Below, one piece after another: positions 8,095 to 16,202 of a stretch of DNA of 64,000 bases. The first letter of the stretch is position 1, and each line of letters begins with the position of its first letter. Under the pieces are notes generated by a model. The model was not told where the DNA came from, did not search any database, and worked only from the letters and a program-made list of their open reading frames with translations. This stretch comes from Rhizobiaceae bacterium MnEN-MB40S (GTDB taxonomy: Bacteria > Pseudomonadota > Alphaproteobacteria > Rhizobiales > Rhizobiaceae), in the NCBI GenBank assembly GCA_024343425.1, contig BRLC01000002.1, positions 186,001 through 250,000 on the forward strand, written 5' to 3'. A program made the position numbers and the translations under genes.

Positions 8095-8319
8095 ATGAAC
8101 AGATACGTCGTGGCGTGCGCCCTTATTGGCATCGTTGCGGCAGCCGGGTGCAACAACGGCGCCGGTTTCGCATCAGTCGACGCCGATAGCAACGGGACCA
8201 TATCCATGGACGAAGCGGCGTCCGGAATGCAAATGGACGAAGCCAGATTCATAGCAGCCGACACGAATGCTGACGGCTCGCTCGATTCCTCGGAATACGA
8301 GGTGGCGAGCGCCCGGTAA
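8095..8319 (+). CDS. Small EF-hand lipoprotein
   Basis: The 74-residue product starts at 8095 behind AGGAG. It has a lipoprotein signal (ALIGIVAAAGC lipobox, Cys about residue 19), so it is probably lipid-anchored. The mature part is almost entirely a pair of EF-hand loops: DADSNGTISMDE and DTNADGSLDSSE, each with Asp/Asn/Gly/Glu at the calcium-ligand positions. That predicts a tiny calcium-binding lipoprotein in the periplasm or outer membrane. It stands alone, followed by a strong hairpin. Confidence 0.75.
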   Translation: MNRYVVACALIGIVAAAGCNNGAGFASVDADSNGTISMDEAASGMQMDEARFIAADTNADGSLDSSEYEVASAR

Positions 8320-8336
8320 CATTTCGCATGGGCAAG

Positions 8337-8360
8337 CCCTCCGTCTCCCGAGACGGAGGG
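8337..8360 (+). terminator. Strong hairpin after the EF-hand lipoprotein gene
   Basis: CCCTCCGTCTC and GAGACGGAGGG are perfectly complementary 11-base arms (effective stem 10 bp, 4-nt loop). It lies 17 bp after the stop codon. A T run is lacking, but the position fits a terminator. Confidence 0.65.
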
Positions 8361-8514
8361 TCGCACAAAATATTGACCGGGGCCTCCCTTGCGCAACGTC
8401 ACTGCTCATCCCATCTGATCCTGCGTCGGAGCGCAACCGCCGTCTCCGGCCAGCTCCCACGGCTTTGACACAAGAAGACCGCACAAAGAGCTGCCTCACT
8501 GGAGGTGCCTTGAA

Positions 8515-9513
8515 GTGGGTCTCATGCTTGTCGACGCGTTCGGCTACCCCTTGTGGATGTGGCTGTCCTTCCTTGCGCTTGTCCTGGCGCTGCTCGGTCT
8601 CGATCTCGGCGTCATGAACCGCCGGCAGCGGGACATCGGATTTCGTGAAAGCCTCTATCTGTCGGCGTTCTACATCACGATCGGGATCGCATTTTCGATC
8701 TGGATCGGCTACGCGCTCGGACGCGACGCCGCATTCGATTATCTGACGGGGTTCGTGGTCGAGAAAAGCCTCGCCATGGACAACATCTTCGTGATTGCGA
8801 TGATCTTCGGATATTTCGCTATCCCGCGTCCCTATCAGCACAAGCTGCTGATCTACGGCATCGCCGGCGTGATCGTGTTGCGCGGCATCATGATCGGGGC
8901 CGGCGCAGCGGCCGTGATGCGATTCGAGTGGCTGCTCGACGTTTTCGCCCTGTTCCTGGTTTTCACCGGATTGCGGCTGATGATTTCAGGCGACAAGCAA
9001 TATGATCCGGGATCGAACATCCTGCTTCGCTGGGTTTATCGTCATTTTCGAGTGACCGAGGCGCTGCATGACGGCAAACTCGTCGTGCGCCTGCCGGACG
9101 CCGGCGGAAAATTGAAATATCACCTCACGCCGCTGTTCCTGGCGCTGGTCATGGTGGAAACAGCGGACGTGATATTCGCCGTCGATTCGATACCCGCTAT
9201 CTTTGCGATCACCACGGATCCCTATGTCGTCTATACCTCGAACATCTTCGCGATCCTGGGCTTGCGCGCATTGTACTTCGCCCTCGCGCCGCTGCTTCAG
9301 CGATTCAGATACCTGTCTCAAGCTCTTGCGCTAATTCTCGTTTTCATCGGCGCAAAGGTGCTGGTATCCAGCCTCCTGGGTCTTGAATCGGTTCCGGCCT
9401 GGATTTCCCTGTGCATCACGCTTTCGATCCTCGCCGGCGGCGTCGTCTATTCGCTGTTGCGGGATCACCGCGACAGAAACGCTGCAGGCCAGGCCGCGGA
9501 GAGATCGCAGTGA
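8515..9513 (+). CDS. TerC-family integral membrane protein
   Basis: The GTG at 8515 is chosen as start because GGAGG lies 9 bases upstream; an ATG at 8524 would be too far. The 332-residue product has about nine membrane segments with the TerC hallmarks: FVVEKSLAMDNIFVIAMIFGYF and LALVMVETADVIFAVDSIPAIFAIT, which carry the conserved intramembrane Asp/Glu residues. TerC-family proteins are linked to tellurite resistance and to manganese/calcium export (Alx/MntX type) or to metalation of secreted proteins. The stop overlaps the next gene (GTGA). Confidence 0.9.
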   Translation: MGLMLVDAFGYPLWMWLSFLALVLALLGLDLGVMNRRQRDIGFRESLYLSAFYITIGIAFSIWIGYALGRDAAFDYLTGFVVEKSLAMDNIFVIAMIFGYFAIPRPYQHKLLIYGIAGVIVLRGIMIGAGAAAVMRFEWLLDVFALFLVFTGLRLMISGDKQYDPGSNILLRWVYRHFRVTEALHDGKLVVRLPDAGGKLKYHLTPLFLALVMVETADVIFAVDSIPAIFAITTDPYVVYTSNIFAILGLRALYFALAPLLQRFRYLSQALALILVFIGAKVLVSSLLGLESVPAWISLCITLSILAGGVVYSLLRDHRDRNAAGQAAERSQ

Positions 9514-10154
9514 ACGTTTTGCACGGCCGGACGCCCGCCTATAACGGCTCACGGGGCGCAAACCGCAGCCGCGTCAGACCAAGGCGTCTCTCACAGGTTT
9601 TGCGAATGCTGCAGCGCGCGCCATCGGAAAGGCTCTCGATCGGCAATTTGATAGAAAGCCTGGGCGATCAGAATTTCGCGCCACTGCTGTTTCTCCTGGC
9701 CATCCCCAACATCATTGTCGTCGTCCCGGGTTCGCCATTCATTCTTGCGTTGCCGCTGATTGTGATTTCCTATCAACTCATGACCGGCGCGTCCTTTGTC
9801 GCCATGCCTCGCTATATCAGCAACCGCTCAATCAGACGCAAACTGTTCGAGGCGATTTCATCGCGAACCTTGCCGGTTCTCAGGCGGTTCGAGCGGCTTG
9901 CCCGTCCGCGTTTCTGGCCGGTTGGCGACAGATGGGCCGAGCGCATCACCGGCTTTTCGTGTCTGGTCATGTCGCTGCTGCTTTTCCTGCCGATTCCATT
10001 CGGCAACGCCGCGCCGGCGCTCGCCATCGCGTTGCTGGCTCTGGGACTGGGCGTTCGAGACGGTATCTGGTTCGCCGCGGGTCTGCTGATCGCACTGATC
10101 GTGACTGGAATTGCGCTCGGTGTGGCCTACGCTCTTGTGATGATCTGCTGCTGA
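9510..10154 (+). CDS. ExoD-family membrane protein
   Basis: The GTG at 9510 overlaps the TerC stop and gives 214 residues. The sequence LSQVLRMLQRAPSERLSIGNLIESLGDQNFAPLLFLLAIPNII is typical of the ExoD exopolysaccharide-synthesis family, followed by VVPGSPFILALPLIVISYQL and three further hydrophobic segments. Sinorhizobium exoD mutants are altered in exopolysaccharide and alkali tolerance; the biochemical role is unknown. Coupling to terC suggests an envelope or ion-stress unit (inference). Confidence 0.85.
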   Translation: MNVLHGRTPAYNGSRGANRSRVRPRRLSQVLRMLQRAPSERLSIGNLIESLGDQNFAPLLFLLAIPNIIVVVPGSPFILALPLIVISYQLMTGASFVAMPRYISNRSIRRKLFEAISSRTLPVLRRFERLARPRFWPVGDRWAERITGFSCLVMSLLLFLPIPFGNAAPALAIALLALGLGVRDGIWFAAGLLIALIVTGIALGVAYALVMICC

Positions 10155-10306
10155 TTGCGCCTCTGGTTCCAGACGCCTTCACCTGACGCAATCTTCACCG
10201 GTTCGAGCGTTCGTTCGGCCATCAATGACATTTCAGTATGCCTTGCAATTTCAATAAATCGTATTTGCTTAATACATTTATCATATTCGCCTGCATGGAT
10301 TTGCAT
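10127..10306 (-). CDS. Possible small protein in the exoD-permease spacer (weak)
   Basis: A 59-codon frame from the ATG at 10306 to a TAG at 10127 lies opposite the spacer between exoD and the permease pair. It has a balanced amino-acid composition (for example RFIEIARHTEMSLMAERTLEP), unlike the Arg/Pro-rich composition of antisense shadow frames, and it ends inside the 3' end of exoD. The ribosome-binding site is weak (GGCGG). It could be real but unrecognised, or chance. Confidence 0.22.
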   Translation of the reverse strand: MQIHAGEYDKCIKQIRFIEIARHTEMSLMAERTLEPVKIASGEGVWNQRRNQQQIITRA

Positions 10307-10378
10307 ATTGCCGCCGACAGTCGCATAAGGGTCTCCGACATCACGTAACCACGCGTCATCCGGAGATCCCTCTAAGGC

Positions 10379-11002
10379 ATGAACAAGCAGGCTGAAGACA
10401 CGTCCCAACCGCCCGCGTCAGACCGTCACAAAGCAGACCCGCCGGAAGACGGCGGCAAGAAAGGCAAACAGGGCGGCCTCTTCGACAAGATGACATTGTT
10501 CTTTGCCGCGCTTGGCGTCATCGCAGCCATCACGCTGGCGATGCAGCGCGGGTCGGATGTGGTCGTCGACTCGCTGTCTGACTCCGCTTTCCTCGCCATT
10601 GGCCTGCTCCCGCAAATCGCGGTCGGCCTGTTTCTGGCGTCCCTTGTGAGCGTGATGGTCCCGAAGGACACGGTCGGCAAGTGGCTCGGCCAGAGCTCCG
10701 GCCTGAAGGGTCTGATCGGGGCGACGATCATCGGCGCGATCATGCCCGGCGGTCCCTTCGCCTCCTTTCCGCTGGCGCTCGCCTTCATTGCGGCCGGCGC
10801 CGACATCGGCTGCATGATCGCGTTTCTGCTGGCCTGGGCGACCATCGGGCTGAACCGGTTGCTTGTCTGGGAAGCGCCCTTCATGGGCTTTGATTTCTCG
10901 ATGCTTCGCTTCTTGTGCAGCCTGCCTGCGCCCATCATCGCCGGCTTCGCCGCACGATGGCTTGTGCGCCGCTTCCCCTCGATACGCCCGGACATCGGCT
11001 AG
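10379..11002 (+). CDS. Half-size permease-like membrane protein A
   Basis: The product is 207 residues with a charged 35-residue N-terminal tail and about five membrane segments. The centre reads IIGAIMPGGPFASFPLAL, and the next gene carries the matching motif. The PGGPF-FPLAL motif and the layout resemble one half of permease-family (PF03773-like, ArsP/UPF0718 group) proteins, in which two such halves are usually fused. Its stop (TAG) directly abuts the ATG of the second half with no gap, so the two are almost certainly translated together and may form one transporter. Substrate unknown. Confidence 0.6.
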   Translation: MNKQAEDTSQPPASDRHKADPPEDGGKKGKQGGLFDKMTLFFAALGVIAAITLAMQRGSDVVVDSLSDSAFLAIGLLPQIAVGLFLASLVSVMVPKDTVGKWLGQSSGLKGLIGATIIGAIMPGGPFASFPLALAFIAAGADIGCMIAFLLAWATIGLNRLLVWEAPFMGFDFSMLRFLCSLPAPIIAGFAARWLVRRFPSIRPDIG

Positions 11003-11572
11003 ATGGGGTTCGGCTTTTATATACTGGCGGCGATTTCGCTGGTGTTGCTCGGGGTGCTCGCGCAACGTTCGCCCGGGAAAATTCCCGAGGTCTTTCGCGC
11101 GACCGGACGGCAGATCAGGCCTCTGCTCATCCGGCTGCCGGTCGCAGTGATCGCCGCCGGACTTCTTGGCGCGCTGCTTCCCAGTTCGCTGATCGCGGAG
11201 CTTCTCGGTCGCGACACCGGGCTGATTGGCATGGCGACCGCGACGGTTATCGGCGCGCTGCTGCCGGGCGGGCCCTTCGTATCGTTCCCGCTGGCGCTGC
11301 TGGTGTGGCAGGGCGGCGCCGGCGAGGCGCAGATGGTGGCGCTCCTGACGTCCTGGTCGATCCTCGGCCTTCACCGAGTCATGGTCTATGAACTGCCGAT
11401 CCTGGGCGGCCGTTTCGTCGCGACCCGGCTTCTGGCCAGCTGGTATCTGCCGCCGCTCGTCGGCCTGCTCGCCCTGCTGGTTATACTGTCCGGCGCGGTT
11501 GGCGATTCACGCGACCATATTCCGGACAGTCCGGCTGTGATCGAAGAAGTACAAACGGAGCCGCCTTCATGA
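11003..11572 (+). CDS. Half-size permease-like membrane protein B
   Basis: The product is 189 residues with about five membrane segments, starting immediately after the stop of half A. It carries TVIGALLPGGPFVSFPLALLV, clearly homologous to the motif of half A, then a second membrane bundle and a hydrophilic acidic tail. The pair looks like a split version of a two-repeat permease, perhaps working as a heterodimer. The stop overlaps the next start (ATGA), so three genes are coupled. Substrate unknown. Confidence 0.6.
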   Translation: MGFGFYILAAISLVLLGVLAQRSPGKIPEVFRATGRQIRPLLIRLPVAVIAAGLLGALLPSSLIAELLGRDTGLIGMATATVIGALLPGGPFVSFPLALLVWQGGAGEAQMVALLTSWSILGLHRVMVYELPILGGRFVATRLLASWYLPPLVGLLALLVILSGAVGDSRDHIPDSPAVIEEVQTEPPS

Positions 11573-11925
11573 TCAGAATATTGCGACGGTTGGTTCTTGT
11601 GATTGGAGCGATCGTTGCGATCCTGGCGGCGGGCTTCTTGAGTGTAGTCCTCATAATACAGCTTCTCTACATGAACCCTATAGAGCAACTTTCCGAGACC
11701 ATCGACGTTGGCATGGATCGCGAACAGGTGATCGCAGCGCTCGACGAATTCGCCGAAGGTCGCGAAGAAAAATCGTCAGGCTGGTTCGGCTACCGCTTCG
11801 GCTACGACAAGGATGGAGACGAGATCTACATCGGCTTCAGCAATGGATTCGACGGGTCGAATCTCTTCATTAATTTCAATGGGAACAACGGCAAGGTAAT
11901 CTCCAAAAACTACTTTAGAGATTGA
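11569..11925 (+). CDS. Small membrane-anchored protein with a BamE/SmpA-like fold hint
   Basis: The product is 118 residues: one N-terminal membrane segment (LVLVIGAIVAILAAGFLSVVLI), then a soluble domain outside. The stretch ETIDVGMDREQVIAALDEF resembles the helix-turn of SmpA/OmlA (BamE-like) domains, and the rest is beta-rich (YIGFSNGFDGSNLFINFNG). It overlaps the stop of half permease B by 4 bp, so it may be an accessory subunit. The fold similarity is tentative. Confidence 0.5.
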   Translation: MIRILRRLVLVIGAIVAILAAGFLSVVLIIQLLYMNPIEQLSETIDVGMDREQVIAALDEFAEGREEKSSGWFGYRFGYDKDGDEIYIGFSNGFDGSNLFINFNGNNGKVISKNYFRD

Positions 11926-11933
11926 CCTAAATG

Positions 11934-12767
11934 TCACCCAACATGGGGTTCGAAATCCATGTCTTCCTCGATGATCGTCGCCGGGAAGGCAGGCAGGACC
12001 CAGCCGGTTTCACGCAGCGAACATCCCGTGACCTTTGCGTCGCCGAGAATGGCGAGATTCTCGTCGCCGCATGATCCGAATTTCAGACTGGCTTCCGCAA
12101 ACGCCGGTTCGGACGCCCAGCCGCTGTGGGTGTCGATGCGGAGCAACTGACGGATCCGGTTCTTCGGATCTCCGTCCGGCGCAACGATGTGGCGCACGGA
12201 ATAAAACCCCTGAAACGGCGGCACCTTGGACGGCGCGATGTCATCGCTGAGCGCGCCTTCCATCTCGATGATCGGGCTGCCGTAGCGGCTGATCCTGGAG
12301 CCGAAGGTCTTGCGCGTGCCGACATCGGCGAATTTCGAGCCCTCTTCGGGAACGATGGGCCAGACAAGATCGATATCGGCCATCTTTTTTGGCCAGCCGA
12401 GCACCTCGCGCGCCTTGTAGATTGCCCAGTCGCGGTCGAGCCACATGCCGATGTTGTAATGCCGCTCGGCGGGATCTCCCGGATAGGTGACGCCGACCGT
12501 CAGGCAGACTTCATGATAGGCGGAATAGCCAATGCCGCGCGCTTCCTCGCCGACCGGATTTCTTGTGAGGTGATAGAGTTTCAGGAACGCCGAATGCGGA
12601 TCAACCGCTTTGAGGGGCGCAGGAATCCACGGCGAGAGATCCGTCTCGGTTTTGAAGGTCAGATAGATGACCCGGCCGATATATTTCTCCTCCACCATGC
12701 GGTAGCTGGAGAGCGTGTCCAGACCGTAAGGGGCGGCTGCGCCGATGAGTTTTCCGTTGCCCGTCAT
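11934..12767 (-). CDS. Acetoacetate decarboxylase family enzyme (paralogue 1)
   Basis: The ATG at 12767 is preferred because GAGG lies 5 bases upstream. The 277-residue product is an acetoacetate-decarboxylase-family barrel. Its active-site motif is VLGWPKKMADID, with Lys127-Lys128 matching the Schiff-base Lys and the neighbouring Lys that lowers its pKa in the clostridial enzyme. An upstream NIGMWLDRDWAIYKARE helix is also typical. Members decarboxylate beta-keto acids or act as aldolase-dehydratases. It is transcribed away from the amidohydrolase paralogue at 13053, and the same ADC/amidohydrolase combination recurs at 44.7-49.7 kb. Confidence 0.85.
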   Translation of the reverse strand: MTGNGKLIGAAAPYGLDTLSSYRMVEEKYIGRVIYLTFKTETDLSPWIPAPLKAVDPHSAFLKLYHLTRNPVGEEARGIGYSAYHEVCLTVGVTYPGDPAERHYNIGMWLDRDWAIYKAREVLGWPKKMADIDLVWPIVPEEGSKFADVGTRKTFGSRISRYGSPIIEMEGALSDDIAPSKVPPFQGFYSVRHIVAPDGDPKNRIRQLLRIDTHSGWASEPAFAEASLKFGSCGDENLAILGDAKVTGCSLRETGWVLPAFPATIIEEDMDFEPHVG

Positions 12768-13052
12768 TTCCACCTCGTTCGAACCAATCTACATAATCTC
12801 AGCCAGCCGTTTCTTTGAGCGAAACGACAAAACTGGTAATGAAAGCGTATCGTGGGCACACCCCCCAGGCAAGCCTGTCTTTCGGAAGAAAGCGCAGACA
12901 ATTAATTTATAAAGTAACAGTTTTTACGGCTTTACTACCTGCACTTCGTGGAAAAAGATCGATTGCGGATCTTTCATTGAAAGACATCGGACAATCGTTC
13001 CGCTGAACGGCACATCTCCAACGATCGGACTCAAGCTCAAAGGATATTCACC
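12768..13052. other. Divergent promoter region, no gene seen
   Basis: The 285-bp spacer between the divergent ADC-family and amidohydrolase genes is AT-rich around 12895-12960. It contains none of the TATTGTTAT-type sites found upstream of the GntR-associated operons, so a different regulator (perhaps the nearby IclR) may act here. A 63-codon frame inside it has no credible start context. Confidence 0.45.
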
Positions 13053-13901
13053 ATGGCGACAGTCGTCGACGCATCAGTCAATTACCGGGGCAAAACGAAA
13101 CTGCCCTTCTACCAGTCGGAGCTGCGCCGCGCCGCCCGCGAACGGGCCGAACGCCCGATGACAGCGGAAGCCCTGTTGCCCGTGCTAGACGATGCGGGCA
13201 TCGACAAGGCGGTGCTGATATCGAGCATAGCCGCCTCCGGCGTCGGCGGCGAAGTTGACGCCATTCACGCCGACGAAGTCTATCCGCAACTGCAGAAGGC
13301 GCCGGACCGCCTGTTCGGCTATGTCGGCCTCAATCCGACGCTGCCGATCAACGAAAACGTTCGCTATCTGGATTACTCATTCCGCGAACTCGGCTTTCGC
13401 GGCGCCCACGTCTATCCGCACTGGTGGGGCATCCGCATCGACGATCGCCGTTACTGGCCACTCTATGCGAAATGCGAGGAGCTTGGCGCGCCGATCATGT
13501 TGCAGGTCGGATCGCCCACGCCGCGCAATCGCGCGATGATCGCTGCGAAACCCAGCTGGCTGGATCCTGTCGCCTACGACTTCCCGAACCTGACCATTCT
13601 CGGCATCCATATCGGCACACCCTGGGCCAACGAGATGATCATGATGTGCCGCAACTACGAAAACGTCTACATGGTCGCCGACGCGCACAAGCCGTCGACC
13701 TGGGAGCCGGAGCTGATCGATTATCTGAACGGCGGCGGACGCCGGAACCTCGACGGTCTCGAAAAGATCATCTGGGGGTCGGACTGGCCTATCCAGGATA
13801 TCAAGGCCTCGTTCGAGGAGGCCAAGGCGCTGCCGATATCAAAGGAGGCGATGGACAATCTGCTGGGGCTCAACGCCATGCGCGTGATGAATCTGGGTTG
13901 A
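13053..13901 (+). CDS. Amidohydrolase-fold protein (PF04909-like), paralogue A1, metal site degenerate
   Basis: The product is 282 residues with AAGGA before the ATG. The fold signatures of the ACMSD/resorcylate-decarboxylase group are present: GFRGAHVYPHW, LGIHIGTPWANE (His186) and IIWGSDWP (Asp244). The metal ligands are not. The N-terminal HxH/ExH is VDASVN (Ser8, Asn10), and the mid-barrel HxG histidine is Gln151 in IMLQVG. This suggests a metal-independent hydrolase, lyase or decarboxylase. It is most like paralogue A3 at 44.7 kb. It is divergent from ADC1 and convergent with iclR (3-bp gap), and belongs to the catabolic supercluster. Substrate unknown. Confidence 0.82.
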   Translation: MATVVDASVNYRGKTKLPFYQSELRRAARERAERPMTAEALLPVLDDAGIDKAVLISSIAASGVGGEVDAIHADEVYPQLQKAPDRLFGYVGLNPTLPINENVRYLDYSFRELGFRGAHVYPHWWGIRIDDRRYWPLYAKCEELGAPIMLQVGSPTPRNRAMIAAKPSWLDPVAYDFPNLTILGIHIGTPWANEMIMMCRNYENVYMVADAHKPSTWEPELIDYLNGGGRRNLDGLEKIIWGSDWPIQDIKASFEEAKALPISKEAMDNLLGLNAMRVMNLG

Positions 13902-13904
13902 CCC

Positions 13905-14711
13905 TCAGGTTCGCTCGGAACCGCCGGAACCGGCGTTGATCTTCCTCGCAACCTCGAGGACCATCGGGATGAAGCGGGCGATCGTATCATCGTCAAACCT
14001 GAACTCCGGCCCGCACAGGCTGATTGCGCCGACCACGACGCCGGCGGACGAGAAAATCGGCGCTGCGACAGAAGCTGCGCCGGACTGGCGTTCGCCGCGG
14101 GAGGCCGCGTAGCCCTGCCCGCGGATGGCCTGCAGCCTCTCCAGCAATTGTTGGCGATCAGTGAGTGTTTGTTCTGTCAGACCCGCCAACTGACCGTCCA
14201 GAATGCGGTCGCGATCCGCTTCCGCGAGGTTCGCAAGGATGACGAGGCTGGACGCGCCGGCGTGCAGCGGGTAGCTGCGCCCGATATCGACCGTCATCTT
14301 GATTTCCCGAGGAGACACGAACTGCTCGACATAGGCCCGGCGATCATTGTCGAGCAGCGACAGGGTGGTGGTTTCCCGCGTGGCGTCGCGAAGACGGACA
14401 AGCTCGGGCCGCGCAACATCGCGAATGTCCAGACGCGAAAGGCTCCGCGCGCCCAGAATTGCGGCGGCGGGTCCAAGGTCGTAGACGCCCCTGTCCGATG
14501 AATGCCGCAACAGCCCCTTTGCGACAAGCGACTGCAGGATCCGGTGCACGACCGCCTTGCTCAGACCCAATTGGCGCGCGAGCGCGCTCACGCCGAGACC
14601 ATTATCGCCGGATGAAAAGGCAAGCAGAACATCTGCGACCCGGTCCGCAGCCGTCGTTCCGCGCGTGAGTTCGTTCGTTCGCACCTGTTTTGTCGGCACG
14701 GTCGCGTTCAT
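13905..14711 (-). CDS. IclR-family transcriptional regulator
   Basis: The product is 268 residues. The N-terminal winged helix reads VSALARQLGLSKAVVHRILQSLVAKGLL, and the C-terminal effector domain holds HAGASSLVILA and GYAASRGERQSGAASVAAPIF, the usual IclR ligand-pocket strands. IclR proteins commonly regulate aromatic- or acid-catabolism genes and are placed beside their targets. It is convergent with amidohydrolase A1 and lies 96 bp from the CoA-ligase gene end. Likely targets are the divergent ADC1/A1 genes (inference). Confidence 0.9.
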   Translation of the reverse strand: MNATVPTKQVRTNELTRGTTAADRVADVLLAFSSGDNGLGVSALARQLGLSKAVVHRILQSLVAKGLLRHSSDRGVYDLGPAAAILGARSLSRLDIRDVARPELVRLRDATRETTTLSLLDNDRRAYVEQFVSPREIKMTVDIGRSYPLHAGASSLVILANLAEADRDRILDGQLAGLTEQTLTDRQQLLERLQAIRGQGYAASRGERQSGAASVAAPIFSSAGVVVGAISLCGPEFRFDDDTIARFIPMVLEVARKINAGSGGSERT

Positions 14712-14807
14712 CCTGCTTTGTGAGCGCGGTCAATCCACGCCAGTCGCAATCTGTTACAGGACGAGCTCGCGACAGTTCAAGTGCCGCTGCAGCGTTGCGC
14801 AATCTTT

Positions 14808-16193
14808 CTACTGCGCCTTCTTTCTCAAATCGATGATCGGCTTGGCTTTCCAGCCGCCGCCGGCGAGAACCGCTTCGTTGGCGCCGACCGGCTCCATGAC
14901 AGGCATCACACCGATCGTGGCCTTGACCTTTTCAGCGGCGCGGCGACCGATGTCTTCGCCGCCACTGCGCGGGCGGAAACGGATGCGCAGGCGATCCATC
15001 GAAAGCACGTCGGCTTCGTCTTCCTTGTCGACGAAGGCCTGGAAATCGGCGATCCCGCCCTCCGCCGCCAGCGCATCGACGAGCGCCTGCGGATTGACGA
15101 GCATGCCCTTGATCTTGACGAAGCCGTCACGCCGGACCGGTATGCTGACGAGGCGCTCCGTCAATGCGCCGCAATGCGGGCATATCGTGCGCGTCAGCCG
15201 CGCCGTATCGCCCAGCGCATAGCGCAGAACGGTCGAACCGCGCCGGTCGAGATGGGTCAGGAGGATCAGCCCTTCTTCGCCATCGGGCACCGGTTCGTGT
15301 GTTTCGGGATCGATGGCCTCGAAATAGAATTGGAGCGGCGCGGGATTGAGATAACCCGATCCCGGCGTGCATTCGACCATGCCGCCCTGCATCTCGGTGG
15401 CGCCGTAGGACACGCTGATCTTCGGATCCCGCGCGCCAAGCCGTTTCAGACGGTCGACAAGATCGCGGCGCGCTTCCTCGCCGAAACCTTCCCCGGTCAC
15501 GAAAACCAACCGCACCGAGAGTAAACGCACGCCCAGTTCTTCCGCGCGGCCAAGCATCTTGCGCATGTAGGACGGCACGCCCCAGAGAATGGTCGCCCCC
15601 GACCGTCCGGCCAGCGCGCAGACTTCATCCATCCGGTTGCCGAGCTGCGGATGACGCCGGCTCGGCGCGCCCGGCATGGCCGCGACAACCGGAATACTGA
15701 AAGAGGCCGCAGCATTCATCGCGCGCGCGAAGGCCCCGTGCGGATGGCTCGTCAGGGGAAACAGATTGAGGATCACGTCGTCGGCCGTTACCCCGCGCAG
15801 GCGCAGCATGTTGCGGTTCAGCGCCAGTATGTTGACGAAATCGTAAGAGGTCGAAACAAACGGCGTCGGGTCGCCGGTCGACCCGGTCGTGTACATTACA
15901 TCCCAGACGATGCGTTCGGTCGCGTCGAAGGTATCCGGGAGTTTCAGCGTGAAATCTTCCGGGCGGCTGACAAAGTCAGCCTTGCTGGTTACGGGCAGAC
16001 GTCCGATGTCTTCGATGCCGGAGATATCCGACCGGGCGATGCCCTTTTCGCGATAGAGCCTGCTGTAGTGCGGGTGGTGCTCGAATATCCGGTCCAGTGT
16101 CGCGGAGAACACCGCGTCGCGCGCCTTTGCAAGATCCTCGGGATTGGCGAAGAACAGGTCATCGGTCACGATCGGCTTTTTAATTGTCGTCAT
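14808..16193 (-). CDS. AMP-forming acyl/aryl-CoA ligase of the PaaK type
   Basis: The product is 461 residues. The ATP/AMP loop is YTTGSTGDPTPF, followed by YGATEMQGG and a C-terminal VSIPVRRDGFVKIKGMLVNP, as in phenylacetate-CoA ligase (PaaK) relatives. It also carries CPHCG, a possible zinc pair found in some members. The reaction is acid + ATP + CoA to acyl-CoA + AMP + PPi, in the cytosol. The gene follows the GntR1 gene with 9 bp between them and is probably cotranscribed with it. The carboxylate substrate is unknown, but an acid released by the divergent nitrilase is a reasonable guess. Confidence 0.85.
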   Translation of the reverse strand: MTTIKKPIVTDDLFFANPEDLAKARDAVFSATLDRIFEHHPHYSRLYREKGIARSDISGIEDIGRLPVTSKADFVSRPEDFTLKLPDTFDATERIVWDVMYTTGSTGDPTPFVSTSYDFVNILALNRNMLRLRGVTADDVILNLFPLTSHPHGAFARAMNAAASFSIPVVAAMPGAPSRRHPQLGNRMDEVCALAGRSGATILWGVPSYMRKMLGRAEELGVRLLSVRLVFVTGEGFGEEARRDLVDRLKRLGARDPKISVSYGATEMQGGMVECTPGSGYLNPAPLQFYFEAIDPETHEPVPDGEEGLILLTHLDRRGSTVLRYALGDTARLTRTICPHCGALTERLVSIPVRRDGFVKIKGMLVNPQALVDALAAEGGIADFQAFVDKEDEADVLSMDRLRIRFRPRSGGEDIGRRAAEKVKATIGVMPVMEPVGANEAVLAGGGWKAKPIIDLRKKAQ

Positions 16194-16202
16194 TGGGAGA
16201 TG

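Noticed and set aside
12815-13006. 63-codon plus-strand frame in the ADC1/A1 gap
   Set aside because: No ribosome-binding site, basic low-information sequence, and it would occupy the divergent promoter region.
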